From NCBI GenBank assembly GCA_018819135.1, contig JAHJQK010000166.1:1-34338 (forward strand): a DNA stretch of 34,338 bases, given 5' to 3'. Source of the DNA: Pseudomonadota bacterium. Lineage in GTDB: Bacteria; Desulfobacterota; SM23-61. The notes beneath the pieces were generated by a model, which worked only from the letters and a program-made list of their open reading frames with translations, did not search any database and was not told the DNA's origin. Shown piece by piece: positions 16,168-22,375 of this stretch; the first letter of the stretch is position 1, and the number at the start of each line of letters is the position of its first letter. The translations under genes and the position numbers were made by a program.

Positions 16168-17601
16168 ATGAGTCCAGCGGGGGGTGGCCATACGACGGCC
16201 AATAGGCAACTTGAGGCCCTTTTACATCCTAAAACTGTAGCCGTCTTAGGAGCTTCCCAGGATACCAGCAAACTCGTGGGAAAACCTATTTTTTTTATGC
16301 AACAGCACAAGTATGGGGGAAAAATCTACCCGGTTAACCCTAAATATAAAGAGATCTCCGGCCTAACGTGTTACCCCTCCCTGGCTCAGGTTCCGGGTGA
16401 GATAGATGCGGTCATCATTGGGCTGCCGGCCGAAAGCGTGCTGGATGCGGTCAAGGAGTGCGCCGAACGGAAAGTAAAATCGGTCATCGTCTTCGCTTCC
16501 GGGTTCGCCGAAATCGGGGGAAAAGGCGCGAAGATGGAGGAAGAGCTGCGCGGCTTGGCCCAGCAAGCCGGCATGATCCTCTGCGGGCCCAATTGCCAAG
16601 GGGTTGTCAACCTCCATGAAGGAGCTACGCTGAGTTTTACCCCGGCCTTAGAGCGGAAACCATTGCAGGCGGGGAAGATCGCCTTTGTGACCCAGAGCGG
16701 GGCCATGGGCGGGTCCCTTTTCAGCAATGCCATGCAGTTGGGGATCGGGTTTAGTTACTGGATCAGCAGCGGCAACGAAACCGCCCTGGAATCCGCGGAT
16801 TATATGCATTATCTCGTCCAGGATCCCCAAACCAGTGTCATCCTGAATTACAGCGAAGGGTTTCGCGATCAGGACAAATATATCCGGGCGGCCGAGGCGG
16901 CCCGCCAGGCGGGGAAACCGATTGTGGCCCTGAGGGTGGGAAGGACGCCCGTAGGCCGAAAAGCGGCGCAAGCCCACACGGGGGCGGTAAGCGGCCCCGA
17001 TCACGAAGTCGAAGCCCTCTTCCAGCGTCTCGGAATCCTCAGAGTGGATGATGGGGACGAGCTTTTGGAAATTGGCAATGTTTTGGCCCAGGGGCGCTTT
17101 CCGCAGGGAAAGAATGTGGGTATCCTTTCCACATCCGGAGGAGCTGGAGGACTGATCGCCGACCAATGTGAAGTGGTGAAACTGGGAGTGCCAGAGCTTC
17201 GGGGTGAAACGCGGGAGGAATATGTGAGGCTCCTGCCCTATTTTGGCTCGGCCCTGAACCCCGTCGATACCACGGCCATGTTTTCCCAGTTTCTGGCCAA
17301 AGATCCCGAGTACTTCAAAAGGTTACTGCGGCCTATGGCGAAGGAGAAGACGGTTCACAGCATTATCCTGATGATCACCATGTCGACGGGAGAACGGGCC
17401 AGGAAAATGGCCAGAGACATTGTGGAAGTTTACCAGGAGACGGATAAACCCATGGTCGTTTCCTGGATTGCCGGTAACCTTGCCGAAGAAGGATACCAAA
17501 TATTGCGGGAGGCTGGGATTCCGCTCTTTATGAACACAAAAAAGAGTGTGCAGGCACTGCGAGCCTTGATCCGATATACTGAGTTACTGCCAAAAGCATA
17601 G
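16168..17601 (+). CDS. ADP-forming acyl-CoA synthetase alpha-type protein (CoA-binding and CoA-ligase domains)
   Basis: The 477-residue protein resembles the alpha part of NDP-forming acyl-CoA synthetases, which interconvert acyl-CoA, ADP and phosphate with the acid, ATP and CoA. Residues 15-145 form a CoA-binding Rossmann domain (PKTVAVLGASQD, then LCGPNCQGVVN). Residues 170-300 form a succinyl-CoA synthetase-like ligase domain (FVTQSGAMGGSLF). His270 in AAQAHTGAVSG corresponds to the phosphorylated His of this family. A further domain with LSTSGGAGGLIAD follows. The ATP-grasp beta part is not fused and no separate gene for it is in the window. CAGGAGG precedes the ATG. It could activate the imported acid or conserve energy as ATP from an end-product CoA ester, but it needs a partner encoded elsewhere. 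Confidence 0.82.
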   Translation: MSPAGGGHTTANRQLEALLHPKTVAVLGASQDTSKLVGKPIFFMQQHKYGGKIYPVNPKYKEISGLTCYPSLAQVPGEIDAVIIGLPAESVLDAVKECAERKVKSVIVFASGFAEIGGKGAKMEEELRGLAQQAGMILCGPNCQGVVNLHEGATLSFTPALERKPLQAGKIAFVTQSGAMGGSLFSNAMQLGIGFSYWISSGNETALESADYMHYLVQDPQTSVILNYSEGFRDQDKYIRAAEAARQAGKPIVALRVGRTPVGRKAAQAHTGAVSGPDHEVEALFQRLGILRVDDGDELLEIGNVLAQGRFPQGKNVGILSTSGGAGGLIADQCEVVKLGVPELRGETREEYVRLLPYFGSALNPVDTTAMFSQFLAKDPEYFKRLLRPMAKEKTVHSIILMITMSTGERARKMARDIVEVYQETDKPMVVSWIAGNLAEEGYQILREAGIPLFMNTKKSVQALRALIRYTELLPKA

Positions 17602-17665
17602 GCTGGCTAAGAGGGGCTGGAAGGCGAGATGCCATAATCTTAGAAAATTGATCAAAGGAGAGAAG

Positions 17666-18460
17666 ATGGGATATTCGACCCTTTTATTGGAAAAAGTTGG
17701 AGAGATCATGGTGCTGAAGCTCAATTTACCGGATGCTCTAAATCCCATGACCCAGGAGATGAGCTTGGAATTCCGCCAGGCCATCGAACAAATCGGGGGA
17801 GATCCGGAAATTAAAGGGTTGATCCTGACGGGAAGCGGACAAGCTTTCAGCGCCGGCGGGAATCTCAAGGAGATGAAGTACAGGACCGAGGCCCCCCCTT
17901 TCCGCCACAAAGAAGAAGTCCGTCAGTTTTATCGAAAATTCTTGAGTATCCGCAACCTCAAAATTCCCACGATTGCCGCCGTCAATGGATATGCCATCGG
18001 TGCCGGAGCCTGTCTCCTTCTCGCTTGCGATATTCGGATCGCTTCGGAAAAAGCAAAATTTGGGTTTACCTTTGTAAAGATCGGCATGCACCCAGGAATG
18101 GCGGCCACCTATCTGCTTCCTCGCGTTGTGGGGACGGCCAAAGCCTATGAGTTGTTGGCTACCGGAGACATTATCGATGCGGTCGAGGCCTATCGCATCG
18201 GCATGGTGAGCAAGGTGGTAAAGGCGGAAGAGTTAATGCCGACCGCCTTGGAACTGGTTAAAAAAATTGCCTCCATGCCCATGGTGGCCGCCAAAACCAT
18301 GAAGGAATCTATTTATATAAACTTTGAGGAAGCGAACATCGAAGTAGCCCTGGACAGAGAAGCGGCGCACCAAGCCCTTACTTTCACCACCGGGGACATT
18401 AAAGAAGGAATCGCCGCAACCATAGAGAAGAGGAAAGCGAAATATTCGGACGATATATGA
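17666..18460 (+). CDS. Crotonase-superfamily protein (variant lacking both hydratase glutamates)
   Basis: This 264-residue member keeps the crotonase fold with oxyanion segments FSAGGN (61-66) and GYAIGAG (108-114). The positions of the two hydratase glutamates are Cys116 and Phe136, so ordinary hydratase chemistry is unlikely. The segment VKIGMHPGMAATYLLPRVVG replaces the usual PGAGGTQRL. Possible activities include isomerase or another enolate-stabilising reaction. The start is ATG 17666 with AAAGGAG upstream; an in-frame TTG at 17648 is less likely. It follows the ADP-forming synthetase gene by 64 bp in the same direction. Confidence 0.8.
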   Translation: MGYSTLLLEKVGEIMVLKLNLPDALNPMTQEMSLEFRQAIEQIGGDPEIKGLILTGSGQAFSAGGNLKEMKYRTEAPPFRHKEEVRQFYRKFLSIRNLKIPTIAAVNGYAIGAGACLLLACDIRIASEKAKFGFTFVKIGMHPGMAATYLLPRVVGTAKAYELLATGDIIDAVEAYRIGMVSKVVKAEELMPTALELVKKIASMPMVAAKTMKESIYINFEEANIEVALDREAAHQALTFTTGDIKEGIAATIEKRKAKYSDDI

Positions 18461-18474
18461 AACCATCCCGCACC

Positions 18475-18532
18475 AGGCGGGCCTGCTTGCGCAGGAGTGA
18501 CGGCTTTTCTGACTTTTTACGATTACATCAAA
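18475..18532. repeat. Remnant of dispersed intergenic repeat
   Basis: The region carries a degenerate hairpin (CCATCCCGC...CAGGAGTGACGG) and then GACTTTTTACGATTACATCAAA (its first 12 bases, GACTTTTTACGA, are shared), a match with a few differences to the right end of the element at 29513-29671. It resembles the copy at 3738-3823. The rest of the gap to 18663 is AT-rich, with no gene seen. Confidence 0.4.
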
Positions 18533-18663
18533 ATGGTCAATTGAAAAATGCCAATTTTTCTGTAAAACCCTAATCATTTTGAAATTTGCATTTTAATTTT
18601 TGCATTTTGCCTTGAAGTTTAGCCAATTTTTTAAAAAAGCTAAGCTGTTATTAAGGGGAAAAA

Positions 18664-19437
18664 ATGGAGTTTAAAAATATTCTTTGGGAAAAAAGAGAGG
18701 GCGTAGGAATCATCACGATCAACCGTGAAGATGTGCGCAACGCCTTGAAAGCCGAGATTCGGGAGGACATCGCCGCCGGGCTGCAATTGGCGGAGAAGGA
18801 TCAAGAAGTGCGGGTCGTGATCATAACGGGGGTAGGAGAAAAAGTATTCAGCGCTGGAGGCGATATCAAGCAAATGGCCGAGAACACCATGTGGGATATT
18901 TTAGAGAGGAGATTTGATATTTTTGCCCAGATTCATCATTTTCCCAAACCGATCATCGCGGCCATCAATGGGTTAGCTCTGGGGGGAGGATGCGAGCTGG
19001 CCATGGCCTGCGACTTCCGGGTAGGTAGCGAAAACGCACGGCTGGGGCAGCCCGAAATTAATCTGGGCATCTTTCCGGGCGGCGGAGCCACCCAAAGGTT
19101 ACAGAGGTTAGTAGGGGCGGGACGGGCCAAGGAACTGGTCTTTACCGGAGATATTATCGAGGCTCAAGAGGCTGAACGAATCGGCCTCCTGAATAAAGTT
19201 TTTCCGGCAAAAGAATTGATGCCCCAGACAATGGCCATCGCCAAAAAGATCTGTAGCAAAGGCCCCTTGGCTTTAAAACTGGCCAAGATGGCGATGAATA
19301 TGGGGATGGAAACCGGTCTTCAGGTTGGTTTAGGCTACGAAAAACTGGCCAGGACCCTGGTTCATGGCAGTGAGGATCGCCTGGAAGGCATGCGAGCTTT
19401 TGTCGAAAAAAGGAAACCGCAATTTAAGGGACGGTAA
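18664..19437 (+). CDS. Enoyl-CoA hydratase (canonical catalytic residues)
   Basis: The 257-residue protein is the only crotonase in the window with the complete hydratase signature. Glu111 (GGGCELAMACD) and Glu131 (LGQPEINLG) are spaced exactly 20 residues apart as in the rat mitochondrial enzyme, and GIFPGGGATQRL follows. The oxyanion segments FSAGGD and GLALGGG are intact. It should hydrate a 2,3-enoyl-CoA to the 3-hydroxyacyl-CoA, the step after the acyl-CoA dehydrogenases of the same island. No 3-hydroxyacyl-CoA dehydrogenase or thiolase gene is in the window. The ribosome site is AAGGGG. Confidence 0.88.
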   Translation: MEFKNILWEKREGVGIITINREDVRNALKAEIREDIAAGLQLAEKDQEVRVVIITGVGEKVFSAGGDIKQMAENTMWDILERRFDIFAQIHHFPKPIIAAINGLALGGGCELAMACDFRVGSENARLGQPEINLGIFPGGGATQRLQRLVGAGRAKELVFTGDIIEAQEAERIGLLNKVFPAKELMPQTMAIAKKICSKGPLALKLAKMAMNMGMETGLQVGLGYEKLARTLVHGSEDRLEGMRAFVEKRKPQFKGR

Positions 19438-19448
19438 AAGAAGAATAG

Positions 19449-19640
19449 GAATACGTCAGACCAATCTTAGCCGGGGATGTCCTGGTCTTTAAAAGCAAGA
19501 TTACGCAGGCATACAAAAGGATGGGCAAGCTAGGGGGGAAGAATTATATTGAAGCGGAAGTCTTCGCTGAGAACCAGCGCGGGGAGAAGGTGATTACGGG
19601 TTCGATTGTCGCTGAGGTTCTGAGCAAGTCTGCGGCTTGA
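19449..19640 (+). pseudogene. C-terminal remnant of a MaoC-like (hot-dog) dehydratase
   Basis: An open frame of 63 codons runs from just after an in-frame TAG (19446-19448) to TGA 19638-19640 without a usable start. It reads YVRPILAGDVLVFKSKIT, then GGKNYIEAEVFAENQRGEKVITGS, matching the end of MaoC-type hydratases (typical RPVLAGDTL and VWxENQxGEKV segments). The N-terminal part with the catalytic Asp/His is missing. The upstream gene ends at 19437, so the 5' part was deleted rather than merely frameshifted. The remnant overlaps the region just before the VOC gene. Confidence 0.65.
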
Positions 19641-19657
19641 AGAAAGGGAGAAGAAGA

Positions 19658-20080
19658 ATGAAGGTCCGCCGTTTTGACCATATAACCATAGCCGTCAAGG
19701 ACTTGGATGCGGCCATGGAAACTTTTTCCCGTTGTTTCAACCTGCAGGCCAAAGACCGCCGGCGCGTCGAGCACCTGGGCATGGAGAATGTATTCCTGCC
19801 TTTTGGCGACGGGGCCATCGAATTGGCGGCTCCCTTAAAAGATGCCGATGCCGCAGATCAGGTGGAGCGGTTTTTGGAACGGCGGGGAGAAGGCATGATG
19901 AATCTTTGCCTAACGGTGGAAGATGTAGAGCAAGCCATCGCCCACTTGCAAAAATGCGGCGTGCGAGTCATTGAACATAAGGACGCCGATGGCGATAAAA
20001 TCGCCATGATCCATCCGAAAGATATGCACGGGGTCATGATCGAGATCCGGCGGGGAAAACGGCTGATCCGGGATGCATGA
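19658..20080 (+). CDS. VOC-superfamily protein, methylmalonyl-CoA epimerase-like
   Basis: The 140-residue protein has two glyoxalase/VOC repeats: FDHITIAVKDLDAAMETFSR near the start (given by its ends FDHITIAV and METFSR), and GMMNLCLTVEDVEQAIAHL in the second half. The pattern and length match methylmalonyl-CoA epimerase, which would fit next to a propionyl-type carboxyltransferase. The first His ligand (His8) and the C-terminal Glu (HGVMIEI) are present. Where epimerases usually have GxHHI, this protein has GMMNL, so the third metal ligand appears changed to Asn. It may act on a different substrate or be a lactoylglutathione-lyase-like relative. ATG 19658 follows a purine-rich ribosome site; an in-frame TTG at 19637 is possible. 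Confidence 0.75.
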   Translation: MKVRRFDHITIAVKDLDAAMETFSRCFNLQAKDRRRVEHLGMENVFLPFGDGAIELAAPLKDADAADQVERFLERRGEGMMNLCLTVEDVEQAIAHLQKCGVRVIEHKDADGDKIAMIHPKDMHGVMIEIRRGKRLIRDA

Positions 20081-20195
20081 GGAAGGCAGGAACAAGGAAA
20101 TGATCCATCACTCGACCCGGGAATATTGAACTTTTCTTGCGAATATGGTATCAATGAATTTTTAAAAACCCAGACTAATTTTGAAATTCGCATAA

Positions 20196-20255
20196 TTCCC
20201 CCCTCACCTTTCTCCTCTCCCCCAAAAGGGGGGAGAGGGCGGGGTGAGGGGGGAA
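20196..20255. repeat. Long GC-rich inverted repeat
   Basis: The arm TTCCCCCCTCACC (20196-20208) is the exact inverse of GGTGAGGGGGGAA (20243-20255). The inner part CTCTCCCCC-AAAA-GGGGGGAGAG also pairs, giving a hairpin of about 28 bp with small mismatches. It lies in the gap between the epimerase-like gene and TRAP-TAXI set 2. It may help separate the transcripts, but no U-tract follows and the sequence looks like a widespread intergenic repeat. Confidence 0.5.
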
Positions 20256-20325
20256 AAGTAGACCGGATGAAGTTCCATTACTTTTGCGAAACTAAATAAA
20301 TCCGCAGAAAAGGAGGAAAAGAAAA

Positions 20326-20721
20326 ATGCGAAGAGATTCAGTAACCGCCAAATTTTTCGCTTGGGGATTGATTTTCGTTTTTGCCCTCCTCGGATGCCGG
20401 GCAGCGGTTAAGCCGACTCCCGAACAAGAACCGGCAGGCATTCATTACAACATAACTCAGGAAGCCAGGCTGATGAAGGTGGTCATCTATGAAGGGGAAA
20501 AAGGCTACTGGTGGGTTGACGTAAGTCTGAAAAACGTTACAGATAAACAACAGGCCTTCCGCGTTTCCGCCAAGGTGGACGATTGGGCTCCGATTGCCTC
20601 CTTTACCGGAGGCAGCAAGAGGAGTGCTTTGGCCCCCCAAAAAGAAGGGATAGTCAAGTTGAAAACCCTATCTAAAAAATTACCGAAAATTTTAACCATA
20701 GAGATCATCCCCTATCCATAA
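20326..20721 (+). CDS. Small lipoprotein associated with TRAP-TAXI system 2 (paralogue of the 13525-13950 product)
   Basis: The 131-residue product has a lipoprotein signal with lipobox LLGC (Cys24), so it should be anchored in a membrane on the periplasmic side. The mature domain contains YNITQEARLMKVVIY (41-55), SLKNVTDK (67-74), APIASF and LAPQKE. These line up in the same order and spacing with the small exported protein at 13525-13950 (YDVVPEAKITKVGWY, GIKNVSDK, PIAG, LEPNKE). Each copy sits beside a TRAP-TAXI gene set, which points to a shared accessory role. One copy is predicted soluble and the other lipidated. AAAGGAGG precedes the ATG. The next gene starts 5 bp after the stop. Confidence 0.75.
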   Translation: MRRDSVTAKFFAWGLIFVFALLGCRAAVKPTPEQEPAGIHYNITQEARLMKVVIYEGEKGYWWVDVSLKNVTDKQQAFRVSAKVDDWAPIASFTGGSKRSALAPQKEGIVKLKTLSKKLPKILTIEIIPYP

Positions 20722-20726
20722 GCGGA

Positions 20727-21245
20727 ATGAAAAGGAAAAATATTCCTTTCATCATCCTTTTTCTCTTCTCTTTGACTGCCTATAAGGGTGGTCTACTCTT
20801 TGCCCGGGAAGGCACCTGGGTGGCAATCGATATCCTCAAGGAGGATGAGAGAGAAGAGGTTCTCCAAGTAAAGGTAAAAGAGGGTTCAACCCTGAGCCTT
20901 GCCTTTACCCACTCGTTGTACCATACTCCCCAGATAGAAATTTATACGGTCCTGGCTGAAAGTCTGCTTCTCCGCGAGATCCATTTTGGCAATCTCGAAG
21001 CGGCCGGGTATTACGACCCGAATCCCCGGGGTGATTTATATCTCGAAGGGAATCTCTGGAAATTCAAACTTTCAGACCCGATTCCTTTCCAAATTGTGAG
21101 GATGAGAATTCCTTATACAGTCCCTTTGCGGATTACCATCGATGGCTCCACTCACTGGGTTCCCCGAGAGAAGGATCGAGGAGCTCTTTTAACTATAAAA
21201 TTACTCTTCCCTGAAACCAGGGGCAGAGCAGGAGCAAAGAGTTAA
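20727..21245 (+). CDS. DUF1850-family exported protein of TRAP-TAXI system 2
   Basis: This 172-residue protein has an N-terminal hydrophobic signal segment (IPFIILFLFSLTAYKGGLLF) and a mature domain with FTHSLYHTPQIEIYTV (60-75), the HSxxxTPxxE pattern of DUF1850. Members of that family are known neighbours of TRAP-TAXI permeases, but their biochemical role is not established. Its start lies 5 bp beyond the stop of the lipoprotein gene, indicating cotranscription, and the binding-protein gene follows after 100 bp. No counterpart is present in TRAP-TAXI set 1, an asymmetry between the two systems. Confidence 0.75.
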   Translation: MKRKNIPFIILFLFSLTAYKGGLLFAREGTWVAIDILKEDEREEVLQVKVKEGSTLSLAFTHSLYHTPQIEIYTVLAESLLLREIHFGNLEAAGYYDPNPRGDLYLEGNLWKFKLSDPIPFQIVRMRIPYTVPLRITIDGSTHWVPREKDRGALLTIKLLFPETRGRAGAKS

Positions 21246-21345
21246 CCCGACCGTATGGAATTGGCGGGGTTTGGAATCCAGATACGCCCGAGATTTTTTT
21301 AAGGACAGCCTTCAATAAAAACGAAGACGAAAGGAGGGTATCAGA

Positions 21346-22323
21346 ATGAAGACTCTACGAAAAGTTTTAGTGGTGTTGGTAGCAATCTCTATAACCCTAT
21401 CCTGGGGGACGGCCGCCGAGGCCGCCAGAAAGAAATACCTCTCCATCGCCACAGGTGGAACCGGGGGAGTCTATTACCTTATCGGCGCTGGCATAGCGAA
21501 GCTGATGACCAAATACGCGCCGAATATAGAGGCCACCTCCGAGACAACAGCGGCCGGGGCGGAAAATACTCGCCTATTGGGCACAAAGCAATGCGAAGTC
21601 GCGCTCTTAGATGAAACGGCACTCCGGAGTACAGTCGCCAAGACTCCTGGCGTGAAAATAGAGGATTTTCGGGCCATCTTTTCCGGCCACCCGATGTTTA
21701 GCCACATTTTCGTTTATACCGACTCCCCGGTCAAAGATATCACCGATTTCAAGGGCAAAAAGGTGGCTGTGGGGGCACCGGCCAGCGGAAATGAAATTAT
21801 TGCCAAAGCCGTTTTTGAGGAATATAAATTGACCTATAATGATTTTAAGCCCCAGTGGCTCTCTTTTGCCGAGCAGGCCAGCGCCTTCAAAGACAGGAGC
21901 ATCGACGTGGGGATTATCACTGCCGGAGTTCCGACGTCTTCTGTGGTAGATATTACAACGACCGTGCCCATCCGTTTCCTTTCTTTGCCAGAAAACAGGG
22001 TGAGATCGATCGAAAACAGGCATCCTGCTTTTTTCCCCAACACCTTGCCGGCAAACACGTATAAGGGTCAGACGGCTGCCATCATGGGGTTAGGCTCCTC
22101 GGGTACAATCACGGTCCATAAAGATATGGACGAGACAACAGCCTACTGGCTTTGCAAAGTGATTTCTGAGCATTACAAAGAGCTGGCGGAAATTCATCCG
22201 GCGGGTAATGCCTACCGGCTGGAGCGTATATACGATGGGATTGGAATATCCTTCCACCCGGGGGCAATTAAATACCTTACGGAGGTGGGGGTCTGGCAGA
22301 AGAGACCTGCCCGATTCAAGTAA
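21346..22323 (+). CDS. TAXI-family TRAP transporter substrate-binding protein, system 2
   Basis: The 325-residue protein has a signal peptide (MKTLRKVLVVLVAISITLSW, cleavage near AAEA) and then KYLSIATGGTGGVYYLIGAG, the TAXI hallmark. It keeps TTAAGAENTRLL, VAVGAPASGNEI and VDVGIITAGVPTSSV, the ligand-cleft and hinge segments. It would capture an organic acid for the fused permease encoded 52 bp downstream. It resembles system 1's binding protein throughout but with many differences in the ligand-facing part (QCEVALLDETA versus MNLGMVAIHVID). AAAGGAGGG precedes the ATG. Confidence 0.92.
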   Translation: MKTLRKVLVVLVAISITLSWGTAAEAARKKYLSIATGGTGGVYYLIGAGIAKLMTKYAPNIEATSETTAAGAENTRLLGTKQCEVALLDETALRSTVAKTPGVKIEDFRAIFSGHPMFSHIFVYTDSPVKDITDFKGKKVAVGAPASGNEIIAKAVFEEYKLTYNDFKPQWLSFAEQASAFKDRSIDVGIITAGVPTSSVVDITTTVPIRFLSLPENRVRSIENRHPAFFPNTLPANTYKGQTAAIMGLGSSGTITVHKDMDETTAYWLCKVISEHYKELAEIHPAGNAYRLERIYDGIGISFHPGAIKYLTEVGVWQKRPARFK

Positions 22324-22375
22324 GTTCCTTTCTTGGCCTTGGTAAGAAAGAACCGCGTCCTGAGGAGGTTAAGTT

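Noticed and set aside
20196..20255. Inverted repeat considered as an intrinsic terminator
   Set aside because: No U-tract on either strand and the sequence looks like a common intergenic repeat.
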